DNA from: G963704535 sp963704535
GTDB taxonomy: Bacteria > Chloroflexota > Chloroflexia > Chloroflexales > Roseiflexaceae
DNA: 64,000 nucleotides
Direction: 5' to 3'
Assembly (NCBI GenBank): GCA_963704535.1
Contig: OY969916.1
Coordinates: 7,440,001-7,504,000 of the forward strand
In this document: positions 42,354-51,263 of the stretch, in pieces
How the letters are laid out: each line of letters begins with the position of its first letter
Numbering within the stretch: the stretch's first letter is position 1
The notes under the pieces: generated by a model
Seen by the model: the letters and a program-made list of their open reading frames with translations, nothing else
What the model was told of the DNA's origin: nothing
Database searches by the model: none
Program-made: the position numbers and the translations under genes

Positions 42354-42711
42354 GAAGCCGGCGGCACAACAGGTCATTCGCCGCGCGGCCCACCTGGCGA
42401 TCGAGCGCAACGCCGAGTTTTACGCTCTCTACGTCGAGATGCCGGGGGCCAGCACGCGCCGCCCACCCGAGGTCTCGGCGGGCCTGGAGCATAATCTGCG
42501 GCTCGCGCGCGATCTGGGCGCGCAGGTCGAGGTCCTGAGCAGCCATCGCGTGGGCGAGTCGATCCTGCGTTTCGCCCACGAGCACGTCATCGGCACGATC
42601 GTGCTGGGATGCTCGCACTGTGAGGGGTGGCGCCGGCTGCTGGGCGGCGATGTGGTCGAACGCATCCGTAAGGGCTGCGGGGCGATTGAGATCCAGGAAA
42701 TACATGAGTGA
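42298..42711 (+). CDS. UspA-domain protein (KdpD USP-like)
   Basis: 137 residues. ERVLVCLSEKPAAQQVIRRAAHLAIERNAEFYALYVEMPG resembles the universal-stress domain in the cytosolic half of KdpD. It continues LRLARDLGAQVEVLSSHRVGESILRFAHEHVIGTIVLGCSHCEGWRRLLGGDVVERI with the nucleotide-binding G-x-S-type loop (LGCSHCEGWRR). Overlap of 56 nt with the end of the ATPase gene implies translational coupling. A USP sensor placed with an unusual cation ATPase suggests nucleotide-dependent control of the pump (inference). Confidence 0.8.
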   Translation: MTPIGQETPPERVLVCLSEKPAAQQVIRRAAHLAIERNAEFYALYVEMPGASTRRPPEVSAGLEHNLRLARDLGAQVEVLSSHRVGESILRFAHEHVIGTIVLGCSHCEGWRRLLGGDVVERIRKGCGAIEIQEIHE

Positions 42712-43000
42712 CAAGCCTGAATCGAGGGAGCCGTGGCAGCAACTGGAGGCGATCCAGGCGGCGCTCGCCCTGCGAGCGGACGATCCGGCGGCCGACCCGG
42801 CCGAGTTTGAGCACCTGGCCGACGAGGCCCGCGCGCTCATGCAGAGCGACGACCCGGATCTGTCGGCTGCGGCGCAGCGGCTTGAGTTGCGGGCGCTTAG
42901 TGCGCTGCTGACGCATCAGGCCACGGTTCTGCGGCGGCTGGCCCACGAGTTCCAGATGGCGGCCCGGCTGCTACCGCCGCCGCGCCCGGAGTTAAACTGA
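42704..43000 (+). CDS. Small helical protein, unknown function
   Basis: 98 residues from ATG 42704, overlapping the USP gene by 8 nt (ATGAGTGA). Almost entirely predicted helix: WQQLEAIQAALALRADDPA, EFEHLADEARALMQ, AAQRLELRALSALLTHQATVLRRLAHEFQMAARLL. Acidic in the first half, basic at the end. No family recognised. Third member of the overlapping ATPase-USP operon, so probably works with them. Confidence 0.65.
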   Translation: MSDKPESREPWQQLEAIQAALALRADDPAADPAEFEHLADEARALMQSDDPDLSAAAQRLELRALSALLTHQATVLRRLAHEFQMAARLLPPPRPELN

Positions 43001-43087
43001 GATCAAACTTGCCGATATCATGCCTTAACATCTCTTTAACAAAACGCTGCTATAGTCTTTGACAAGGTCTCGGGTAACGCCGATCTA

Positions 43088-43200
43088 CTTTACAATGTGG
43101 GTTGGGGGAGACTGAGGGGGCTGCCCCTCAAACCCCCTTTTTTCCCAGAACTGTTGGGAAAGGGAGGACGGCCCTCCCCTTAAACCCCACTCACTTAATC
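43088..43200. repeat. Two adjacent hairpin repeats (family A, inverted, plus GGAGGGCCGCCCTCC-type)
   Basis: TTTACAATGTGGGTTGGGGGAGACTGAGGGGG paired with CCCCTCAAACCCCCTTTTTT, then GGGAAAGGGAGGACGGCCCTCCCCTTAAAC. The second type recurs at 59735. Confidence 0.8.
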
Positions 43201-43225
43201 CCTCACATGAATGGAGACACACCCG

Positions 43226-44768
43226 ATGGCACAGATCGATCAGCTCCACGAACCATCAACCCCCCCGGATCGTGGGCCGCGCTTGCAAGCACTGGCGCTG
43301 GCGCTGTTCGACCAGGCCACGGTGGCGCACCGGCTGCCGGCCAAAACCCGCCGGCTGCTTCAGCTCGCCGCCGCGTTCCACGCGCTCGCCAGGCAGTCGG
43401 GCACCGAGCACACGCATCGCACCGGCCGTGACTTGGTGCTGGCCGCGCCGAGCGATACCCACACGCCGGAAGAGCTGGCGATCGTGGCCAGCGTCGTGGC
43501 CCTCCAACGTGGCAAGGTGCGCCCCCAGCGCGAGACGGCCTTTGTGCGCCTCGACAAGAAAGAGCAGCAGATCGCACTGCGCCTGGCCGCCCTGCTGCAA
43601 GTCGCCGACGCACTCAGCGGCGATGTGCAGCTTCGCCTGCGAGTCCAGGTCCAGGATGGCCCGACGACGCTGATCGTCGGCGGCGATCGCGTGCGCAAGC
43701 TCGTGGCGGCCCTGGATGAGGCCGGCACACTCTGGCGCAGCGCCATCGGCGAACTGGATGTGCGCGCCGGCGAGTTCGGACGAGTTGGCCCAGCTTCCAC
43801 CCTTCGCCGAGGGAGATGGGTCTGTGCTGTTAGTCGTGCCGGGCGGGCTTCCGCCGCTGGCTACGATCGAGGGGCTCGACGGCGGCGAGTTGATCGCCGA
43901 AGGGGTCCGGCGGGTGTTGCGGCGGTTCTTCGACCGGCTGCTGACGCGCGAGGAGGCGGTGCGGAAAGGCGAGGACCCCGAAGACATCCACCAGATGCGC
44001 GTGGCCACGCGCCGGCTGCGCGCCTCGCTCCAGGTCGTCGAGACGATCTACGATCCCGAGCTGGTGCGGCGCTACCGGCGTGGGCTGCGGCGCGTCGCGC
44101 AGTCGCTCGGCGCCGTTCGCGACGGGGATGTGTTCCTCCAGCATATCGCCGCGTATCGGGCCGGGCTGCCCGAAGGCGCCGGCACGAACCTGGAGCCGCT
44201 GATCGGGGCGCTCGAAGCCGAGCGGGCCGGGGCGCGCTCCCGGCTGCTGCACGACCTGGACGCCCGGCGCTACACCAAGTTCAAACAGGAGTTCGCCGCT
44301 TTCCTGACCTCGCCGGGCGCGGGCGTGGCCGCGCTGCCCGCGACCGGCACGCCGCCCCGCGTGCGCGACGAGGCCGGCAGCGCGCTCTGGCGCCGCTACG
44401 AGCAGTGGCGCGCCTACGAGGTCGCCCTGGCGGCACCGAGCGACGAGGCGTTGCACCAAGCGCGCATCGCCGGCAAGCACCTGCGCTATACCCTGGAGTT
44501 CTTCGCCGCCGCGCTCGGCCCGAACGTCGAGCAGGTGCTGGCGCCGCTGATCACCTTGCAGGAGAACCTGGGCAGCCTCCAGGACGGAGTGGTGGCCCGC
44601 GCCCACGTGGCCGCGCTGGGCCTGGCCGGCGACGCTGGCGCGCAGGCGTACCTGCTTGACCGCGACGCCGAGCACGATGCCCACCTCGCCCAACTCGCGC
44701 ACCGCTGGGAGAAGGTCGCCAGCGCAACCTACCGGCGGCGGCTGTTCGAGCTGATCGTCAAGCTCTAA
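43226..44768 (+). pseudogene. Ppx-type HD domain fused to CHAD domain, one frameshift
   Basis: Start ATG 43226 with GGAGAC 9 nt upstream. First part (residues ~1-185): ALALFDQATVAHRLPAKTRRLLQLAAAFHALAR, SDTHTPEELAIVASVVALQRGK and LRLAALLQVADAL. This resembles the C-terminal HD-like domain of Ppx/GppA exopolyphosphatases. A one-base shift near 43778 leads into a CHAD domain (DIHQMRVATRRLRASLQVV, LRRVAQSLGAVRDGDVFLQHI, LHQARIAGKHLRYTLEFFA), rich in conserved His and Arg. CHAD domains bind inorganic polyphosphate. The reconstructed ~513-residue protein lacks the actin-like ASKHA half of Ppx, so it is probably a polyphosphate-binding, not -degrading, protein. Confidence 0.8.
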
Positions 44769-44795
44769 TCAGTCTCCCCCTTTTCAAACAGTCTT

Positions 44796-45746
44796 ATGAG
44801 CGACACCAATAAGCTAAACTCCTACCTGGCCGCGTGGGATCTTTCGAACCCGCAGCTTCTCACGCAGACGGCGACCAGTCACATCTACACCGTCACGCAC
44901 AATACCGAGACAGTCATCCTCAAACTGTTGTCTCCATCAGAGACGGAGGAGCAGCGTGGCGCGTTGGCGCTGCGCTATTTTGATGGCCGTGGGGCGGTGC
45001 GCGTCCTGCGTTACGACCAAGGCGCACACCTGATGGAATACGCCGCCGGTGACGAGCTCGTAACGCTGGTCGAGCGCGGTGAGGACGAAAACGCCACGCG
45101 GATCATCGCGCAGGTGATCAAGCAACTTCACAGTGTTCCTCAGAAACTGTCTGAAAAGACCCGCGCGTCACTCGCAATCCGTGGTGAAAAGGGGATTCTT
45201 GAGGGGCGGCCCCCTCAAACTCCCCTTTTTCAGACAGCCTCTCAGGATGCTCCGCGCGACGGCTTGCTCCCGCTTGAGCGCTGGTTTGGGGAGTTGTTCA
45301 GCAAAGCGGCGGCGGACAGACAAGCGGGCATCGAGTCGATCTATGTGCGGAGTGCCGCGCTCACCGAGCGGTTGCTCGCCGACCAGCGCGAGGTGCGTGT
45401 GCTGCACGGTGACATCCACCACCGCAATATCCGGCAGTCACCGCGCGGCTGGCTGGCTTTCGACCCGAAAGGCATCGTTGGCGAGCGCACCTACGACTGC
45501 GCCAACACACTCTGCAACCCGGTTATGCCCGAACTCGTCCACAATGAAACCCGCCTGCTGACCAACGCCGCGATCCTTGCGGATATGCTCGCACTCGACC
45601 TGTCGCGCGTGCTGGCGTTCACCTATGCGTACGCCTGCCTCAACGCGAGTTGGTGGCTGCGCATCGGCGGGAAAGATGGGGAAGATATCGTAGAGTGGGC
45701 ACTCAAAGTCGCTGTGATCATCGAGCCACACATCGAGCTGTTGTGA
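44796..45746 (+). CDS. Aminoglycoside/hydroxyurea phosphotransferase-like kinase with in-frame repeat insertion
   Basis: 316 residues, APH(6)-type kinase family (PF04655-like). Phosphate-binding N-lobe TATSHIYTVTHNTETVILKLLSPSETEEQRGALALRYFDGRGAVRVLRYD, HLMEYAAGDEL hinge, catalytic VLHGDIHHRNI (Asp base, Asn) and FDPKGIVGERTYDCANTLCNP (DFG-like Asp). Residues ~116-151 (KLSEKTRASL.. EGRPPQTPLF..ASQD) are encoded by a complete family A hairpin repeat (45141-45248). The repeat keeps frame and falls between the N-lobe and the catalytic loop. Active streptomycin or hydroxyurea resistance is possible but unproved; chromosomal homologues may have metabolic roles. Confidence 0.83.
   Translation: MSDTNKLNSYLAAWDLSNPQLLTQTATSHIYTVTHNTETVILKLLSPSETEEQRGALALRYFDGRGAVRVLRYDQGAHLMEYAAGDELVTLVERGEDENATRIIAQVIKQLHSVPQKLSEKTRASLAIRGEKGILEGRPPQTPLFQTASQDAPRDGLLPLERWFGELFSKAAADRQAGIESIYVRSAALTERLLADQREVRVLHGDIHHRNIRQSPRGWLAFDPKGIVGERTYDCANTLCNPVMPELVHNETRLLTNAAILADMLALDLSRVLAFTYAYACLNASWWLRIGGKDGEDIVEWALKVAVIIEPHIELL
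45141..45248. repeat. Hairpin repeat (family A) inside the kinase gene
   Basis: 108 bp (36 codons), with terminal inverted repeats (CAGAAACTGTCTGAAAAG / TTTTTCAGACAGCCTCTC) and the core GGGGATTCTTGAGGGGCGG / CCCCCTCAAACTCCCC. No stop codon in the reading frame used. Confidence 0.88.
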
Positions 45747-45804
45747 GAGAAACGTGAAACGTGATGCGTGAGGGCCTTTCACGTTTCACGTTTTATGTTT
45801 CACG
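45747..45804. repeat. Inverted heptamer array (GAAACGT / CGTTTCA)
   Basis: Starts at the kinase stop codon: AGAAACGTGAAACGTGATGCGTGAGG then CCTTTCACGTTTCACGTTTTATGTTTCACG. Confidence 0.88.
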
Positions 45805-45838
45805 CGCGCTTTGGGATGAAGAAGAAGTTCAGTGTCCC

Positions 45839-46649
45839 TTAGTGCCCCACTCGCTCCTGCGCCCTCCGCACAATCTCGGTCGTCATGCGGCGCGGCGTGA
45901 AGCGCGGCGCCAGGGCCAGCAGCCGATTGCGTAAGCCGGGGATGATCACGGTCTTGTCGGCCATCAACCCGCGGTACCCGGCCCAGGCGACCGTCTCGGC
46001 ATCCATCACCCCGTTGGTCAGCAGCTTCGAGTCTTCCATCTTGGCGCGGGCCTGGAATCCCGACTGGGTCGGCCCTGGGCAGAGCGCCGCCACCGTCACC
46101 CCGCTGCCCCGCAGCTCGCTGGCGATCGCCTCGGAGAAGGATAGGACGTAGGCTTTGCTGGCGTAGTACACCGCCATCAGCGGGCCTGGCTGGAACGCGG
46201 CGGTCGACGCGACGTTCAGGATCTTGCCGGCCCGGCGCCCCAGCATATCATTCAGAAATAGCTTGGTCATATGCGTCAAGGCCACGACGTTCAACTGGAG
46301 CATTTCCAGCTCTTTGGCCAGATCAAGCTCGACGAACGGCCCGTACGTCGCGAATCCGGCGTTATTCACCAGGATATCGATCGCGATCAACTCTGCGCCG
46401 CAGCTCGGCGTAGATCTCGTCCGGGGCAGTGGGGCCAGCCAGGTCTTTGACGATCACCTTGATCGTGATCTGATGCTTGCCGCTCAGGTCGGCGGCGATC
46501 TCCGCCAGCTTCTGCTTCGACCTGGCGACCAAGACCAGGTTGTAGTCCTCACGCGCGAAGACCTTCGCGAGCTCGTAGCCGATGCCACCTGACGCGCCGG
46601 TGATGAGTACGGTCTGGTTGTGTCTGTTCGGAGCTGTCTGCCGAGCCAT
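45839..46649 (-). pseudogene. Short-chain dehydrogenase/reductase, one frameshift
   Basis: First frame from ATG 46649: LITGASGGIGYELAKVFAREDYNLVLVARS (TGxxxGxG cofactor motif; the Arg after the second strand suggests NADP). A one-base shift near 46391 joins it to the second frame (AELRR|ELIAIDILVNNAGFATYGPF). That carries the NNAG motif, ILNVASTAAF (Ser), YYASKAYVL (catalytic Tyr-x3-Lys) and ALCPGPTQSGF. Reconstructed ~270 residues, like the DltE/YqjQ group of oxidoreductases. A TetR-type operator and promoter lie ~220 nt upstream, separated by two tandem hairpin repeats. Confidence 0.85.
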
Positions 46650-46685
46650 GATCGCTACCTCCCAGTATATTTACGATTTACAGTT

Positions 46686-46841
46686 CTGGAAAAAGGGGGT
46701 TGAGGGGGCAGCCCCCTCAGTCTCTCCTCGCCCACATTGTAAAGCAGAACGGCGCCTTCCGATCTGGAAAAAGGGGGTTGAGGGGGCAGCCCCCTCAGTC
46801 TCTCCTTACCCACATTGTAAAGCAGAACGGCGCCTTCCGAA
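46686..46841. repeat. Two tandem 78-bp units of hairpin repeat (family A)
   Basis: Units at 46686-46763 and 46764-46841 are almost identical: CTGGAAAAAGGGGGTTGAGG, then the complementary arm, then CCCACATTGTAAAGCAGAAC and GGCGCCTTCCGA. They lie in the leader of the SDR gene. Confidence 0.92.
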
Positions 46842-46867
46842 CCCTTGTCTTATAGAAACAAGCTAAA

Positions 46868-46901
46868 TGACCGCAGGTCAACTATAAATGACTTGCGGTC
46901 A
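46868..46901. promoter_or_regulatory. Two TetR-type operator palindromes
   Basis: TGACC-GCA-GGTCA (46868-46880) and TGACT-TGC-GGTCA (46889-46901), 13-bp palindromes of form TGACY-N3-RGTCA with centres 21 bp apart. One lies in the promoter spacer and one over the predicted start of the minus-strand promoter. The regulator gene is not in the window. Confidence 0.65.
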
Positions 46902-46909
46902 TTTGTCAA
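46881..46909 (-). promoter_or_regulatory. Sigma-70 promoter of the SDR gene
   Basis: On the minus strand TTGACA (46909-46904), 17-nt spacer, TATAGT (46886-46881), overlapped by both operator palindromes. Confidence 0.75.
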
Positions 46910-46958
46910 GCACCGAGAAGACAGATTCCATAGTCGTAGCCCGATCTGCTCGAACTTC

Positions 46959-46987
46959 TTGCACCGGAGCCACGCCGCGCGTATAAT
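46959..46987 (+). promoter_or_regulatory. Sigma-70 promoter of the sbcC-like gene
   Basis: TTGCAC (46959-46964), 17-nt spacer, TATAAT (46982-46987). The heptamer array at 47040 lies in the leader. Confidence 0.75.
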
Positions 46988-47039
46988 GACCCCGCAACAA
47001 TACGCAAACATGTTCTATAATCGTCAGCCCGTTCCCTGA

Positions 47040-47152
47040 CAGATGACAAGATGAAGGGGTGAAAGGGTGATGACACACGCAACACGTTTCACGTTTCACG
47101 TTTTACGCTTCACGTTTCACGTTTCACCGACAACGGACAACGGACAACGGAC
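47040..47152. repeat. Mixed heptamer array (GTTTCAC, ACAACGG units)
   Basis: ATGACAAG/GGTGAAA units, six or so GTTTCAC/GTTTTAC copies and three ACAACGG copies fill the leader of the sbcC-like gene up to its Shine-Dalgarno. Confidence 0.85.
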
Positions 47153-47167
47153 ACACCCGGAGGCCCT

Positions 47168-50100
47168 GTGATCCTACGCAAGCTGCTGCTGCGCAACTTT
47201 ATGTGCTACCGCGAGGACCTGCCGCCGCTGGAGCTCGACGGCATCGCGATCGCCTGTCTCTCGGGCGAGAACGGCGCCGGCAAATCGGCGCTGCTCGACG
47301 CGATGACCTGGGCGCTCTGGGGCCAGGCGCGGCTGCGGAGCGACGACGAGCTGATCGCGCTGGGCGCACAGGAGATGGAGGTCGAGCTGATCTTCGCGCT
47401 CGACGGCCAGGACTACCGGGTGATCCGCAAGCGCAGCAAGGGCCGGCGCGGCCAAAGCTCGCTCGACTTCCAGATGCGCCACAACGGCGGCTGGAAGGTG
47501 CTGAGTGGCGGGGGTGTGCGCGAGACGCAGCATACGATCACCAGCACGCTGCGCATGGACTACGAGGTCTTCGCCAACTCGGCCTACCTGCGCCAGGGCC
47601 ACGCTGACGAGTTCACCCGCAAGGAGCCCGGCCGCCGCAAGCAGGTGCTGGCCGACATCCTGGGGCTGGACACCTACGAGACGCTGGAGGATAAGGCCAA
47701 GGAGCGCGCCAAGGAGCTCGATGGGCGGCTCAAGGTGCTGGACGGCCAGATCGGCGAGCTCCAGCGCCAGGTCGAGAAGCGCTCCTTTTACATCCAGGAG
47801 GTTGACCGGGCGACGGCGCGGGTAGGGCAGATCGAGGATGCGGTCGCCGCCGCCGAGGGCGCGCATGCCGCCGCCACCGCGCGGGTCCAGACGCTGGAGG
47901 GCCGGCGGCCGCTGCGCGACGAGTTGCGCGCCCGGCTGGTCGGGCTGTGTGCCGAGAGCGATGAGCTGGCTCGCCGAGATCACCACGCTGCGCGGCGAGC
48001 TGGCGGCGGCGCAGTTGACTCTGGCCCGGCGTGTCGAGATCGAGGCCGGCATCACTTCGTTCGCGGCGGCGCAGGCCGAGCTGGAGCGAATCGAGGGGCT
48101 GCGCGGCGCCTACGACACCCTCCAGGATCGACGGCGCGGCCACGTGGAGGCGCTGCGCGACGCCGAGCGCCACTTGCGGACCGAGCTGCGTATCGCCGAG
48201 GGCGAGCTCAAGGGGCTACGCGAGCGCGCCGCGCGCCGCCCAAAGATCGAGGCCGAGGTCGCCCGCCTGACCGCCCAGCTCGATGGCCTGGCACCGGTCG
48301 CACGGGAGCTGACCGACGCCCGCGCCCGCCGCGACCAACTGCGCGAGCGCCTGCGCACCGCCAACGAACTCCAGCTTCAGCGCAAGGACCTCCAGAGCAA
48401 GATCGATATCAAGCATCGACTCGCTGGTCGCCACGCGCGAGGAGCTGAAGCGCCGGCTCAAAGATAGCGCCGACCGGCTCAAGGACGAGCCGCGCTGGCG
48501 GGCCGAGCTGGCCCAGACCCAGGACGAGCGGACACGGCTCGACGCCGACCTGACACGCCTCGACCAGGTGCGGGCCGCCGAGAGCGAGTCGGTCGAGTTG
48601 GTCGGCGCCCGGCGCTCGGACTGCGAGGCGATCAAGGCGCGCGGCCAGGAGATCAACAAGAAACTGGCGCTGCTGGACGCCAATGCCCAGGTCTGCCCGC
48701 TCTGCAAGAGCCAGCTCGGCCACGACGGGCTGGCCCATATCGAGGCCGAGTACGAGCGTGAGCGCAAAGATCTGCGCGCCCAGTTCGGCACCGCCCAGCG
48801 CGAGGCCGACGCGATCGACACACAGGTCAAGGAGCTGCGCGCCGAGGTCAAGACCCTGGAGGGCCGCGCCGCCCGGCTGCCGGAGCTGGCCGGCCGGATC
48901 GCGCGGCTGGAGCGCGACCTGCACGCGGCTGAGGAGCTGCGCCGGCGCCAGGCCGAAGATCAGCGCGTGCTCGATGACATCCAGCTCCAGCTTGTCAAGG
49001 GCGACTACGAGCGGGCTGCTCGCAACGAGCTGGCGCAGGTCGAGGCGTCGATCGCGGCGATCGGCAGCCCGGCGACACTGGACCGCGAGACGAACCGGCT
49101 GGAGGCGCGCATCACCGCGATCGAGCAGCAGCTTGGCGAGCAGGCGGCCCTGCGCGCCGAGATCGAACTCGCGGCGGCGCCAGGTGCGCGAGATCGACGA
49201 CGAGACTCCCGCGCTGCACGAGCAGGAGGAGCGCGTCGGCGAGATCCACACCACGCTGGAGATGAGCGACTACGCCCATGAGGAGCGCGTCGCGCTGGCC
49301 CGGATGGAGGGCGAGATCGCCGCGCTCGGCTACACGCCCGAACGGCACCAGGCCGCCCGCGCCGAGGCCAAGGGGCTGGCCCGCTGGGCCGACGAGGAGC
49401 GGCGGCTCCAGCAGGCCGCCGAGCGCGTCGCTCGCGACGAGCGCAACCTCGCGCGCGACGAGGAGGCGCTGCGCCGCCGCGCGGCCGAGGTCGAGGCGGC
49501 CGAGGCGCAGCTCGGCGCGCTGGACGAGGAGCTGCGGGCGCTGGCGCCGGCGGCCAGGGAGCGCGACGCGGCCCAGGCGGCCCTGCGCGAGCGCCGGCGC
49601 GAGCTGTCGGTCGCCGAGCGCGACCTGGCCGAGAAGCGAACGCTGCTGCAACAGGCCGAGGTGGCTGCGGCCGAGCTGCTGGAGTGCGAGGCCCGGCGCT
49701 CGACGCTACTCCAGCGCAAAGGGTTGTTCGACGAGCTGACCCAGGCGTTCGGCAAGAAGGGCGTGCAGGCGCTGTTGATCGAGACGGCCATCCCTGAGCT
49801 GGAGCGCGAGGCCAACCGGCTGCTCACCCGCATGACCGACAACCAGATGCACCTGACCTTCGAGACCCAGCGTGACACCAAGAAGGGCGATGTCAGCGAG
49901 ACATTGGAGATCAAGATCGCCGACGGGCTGGGCACGCGCGACTACGATGCGTTCAGCGGCGGCGAGGCGTTTCGGCTCAACTTCGCCATCCGCATCGCCC
50001 TGGCCAAGCTGCTGGCCAAGCGCGCCGGCGCCCGCCTGGAGACGCTGGTGATCGACGAGGGCTTCGGCACGCAGGACGCGCAGGGCCGCGAACGGCTGAT

Positions 50101-50236
50101 CGAGGCGATCACCTCGGTGCAGAACGAGTTCAAGCACATCCTGGTGATCACGCATATCCAGGAGCTGAAGGACATGTTCCCGGTCCAGATCGAGATCACC
50201 AAGACGCCGCGGGGGAGCGTGTGGGCGATGGGGTGA
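47168..50236 (+). pseudogene. sbcC: SbcC/Rad50-type SMC ATPase, three frameshifts
   Basis: GTG 47168 with GGAGG 5 nt upstream. N-terminal NFMCYREDLPPLELDGIAIACLSGENGAGKSALLDAMTWALWG contains Walker A. Long coiled coils surround the zinc hook CPLCKSQLG (~residue 515). The C-terminal YDAFSGGEAFRLNFAIRIALAKLLAKRAGARLETLVIDEGFGTQD has the ABC signature and Walker B. Frames change near 47968, 48412 and 49180; each is repaired by one base and the protein is then continuous (~1020 residues). Rad50/SbcC works with the SbcD/Mre11 nuclease in DNA end processing; no sbcD is seen in the window. Three indels in one otherwise perfect gene argue for sequence errors. Confidence 0.88.
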
Positions 50237-50326
50237 GGCGTGAAGCGTGAAACGTAAAACGTGAAACGTGACGCGTGTTGCGTGAAATGTCAGGTCCGGG
50301 CGGCCACGGAGGGCCTGCCCTACAGG
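50237..50326. repeat. Heptamer array (GTGAAAC) plus inverted dispersed repeat
   Basis: GTGAAGC/GTGAAAC units starting at the sbcC stop codon, then an inverted copy (50297-50326) of the dispersed repeat (GGCGGCCACGGAGGGCCTGC...). Confidence 0.85.
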
Positions 50327-50357
50327 TGTTTGGGCAATCGTACATACACCAGGGCTT

Positions 50358-51263
50358 ATGTCGCTTACTGATCTCCTTCCACCCTTCATCGCCATCCCCT
50401 CCGTCCCCTTCCTGATAGGCACGCCGGAGCGCGCGCTGAGCGACCTCGCCCGGTCCTACGGCGGCACCCGCGAGTCCTACCGCGAGGAGTCGCCGCAGCA
50501 CACGCTGACGCTGCCGGCCTTCGCTATCGCCAAGATCCCGGTCACTGTTGCGCTGTACGCCGCGTTCGTCGCGGCGAGGGGCGCGCGACCGCCGAGCAAC
50601 TGGCGCGGCCCGCGCCCGCCGGATGCGCTGCTCGACCACCCGGTCGTGGATGTGAGCTGGGAGGACGCAAACGGGTTTTGTCGATGGCTCAACACAGAAA
50701 TTGAGAATGTAAAATTGAGAATTGAGAATGTCTCTGCTTCCGGCGATTTCTCAATTCTCAATTCTCAATTCTCAATTCGGCTTCCGACCGAGGCAGAGTG
50801 GGAGCACGCGGCCCGTGGCGTCGATGGGCGCGCGTTTCCATGGGGCGATCTGTGGGAGCCTGGGCTAGCCACCACGCGCGATGGCGGCAGCGGCGGCACG
50901 ACGCCCGCCGGCGCGCACCCTGGCGGCGCCAGCCCGTATGGCTGCCTGGATATGGCCGGTAACGTCTGGGAGTGGACGGCATCGCTCGACGCGCGCTACC
51001 CGTATGCGCCGGGCGACGGGCGCGAACATCCGCAGGCGCCGGGGCGGCGCATCCTGCGCGGCGGCTGCTACGCCAACCCCCACGGCTTCGCCCGCTGCGC
51101 CTGCCGCTTCCGGCTGCTCCCTGGCGCGCGCAATGAGTTTCTGGGGTTCAGGCTGGCCTTTGTAATCGAGTCGTCTTCTCCCCCTCTCCCCGGCGTGCGA
51201 GACAAGCGAAGCGCAGAGGGCGGGCTGGCGGGGGGTGAGGGGCCTTCTACTTCGCCGGCTTGA
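50358..51263 (+). CDS. Formylglycine-generating-enzyme-like (SUMF1/DUF323) protein with heptamer insertion
   Basis: 301 residues. The FGE-sulfatase fold is recognisable: FLIGTPERALSDLARSYGG..EESPQHTLTLPAFAIAKIPVTVALYAAFVAA, HPVVDVSWEDANGFCRWLN, RLPTEAEWEHAARGVDGRAFPWGD, ASPYGCLDMAGNVWEWTAS and RRILRGGCYANPHGFARCACRFRL. Between the WLN and RLPTE elements, normally a few residues apart, residues ~112-140 (TEIENVKLRIEN..FSILNSQFSI) come from an in-frame heptamer array. Two Cys in the C-terminal CACRF segment may be catalytic or metal ligands; true sulfatase activation cannot be claimed. The last ~30 residues overlap the next gene's end and look unconserved. Confidence 0.82.
   Translation: MSLTDLLPPFIAIPSVPFLIGTPERALSDLARSYGGTRESYREESPQHTLTLPAFAIAKIPVTVALYAAFVAARGARPPSNWRGPRPPDALLDHPVVDVSWEDANGFCRWLNTEIENVKLRIENVSASGDFSILNSQFSIRLPTEAEWEHAARGVDGRAFPWGDLWEPGLATTRDGGSGGTTPAGAHPGGASPYGCLDMAGNVWEWTASLDARYPYAPGDGREHPQAPGRRILRGGCYANPHGFARCACRFRLLPGARNEFLGFRLAFVIESSSPPLPGVRDKRSAEGGLAGGEGPSTSPA
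50697..50778. repeat. Inverted heptamer array inside the FGE-like gene
   Basis: AAATTGAGAATGTAAAATTGAGAATTGAGAATG, an 18-nt spacer, then TTCTCAA x4. Same word as the array inside zntA, and also in frame. Confidence 0.92.

Noticed and set aside
43020..43080. Promoter before the HD-CHAD gene (TTAACA...TATAGT)
   Set aside because: Spacing between candidate boxes does not fit 16-18 nt.
44796..45746. Acquired antibiotic-resistance gene
   Set aside because: Base composition and repeats match the chromosome and no mobile element flanks it; the family has chromosomal members of other roles.
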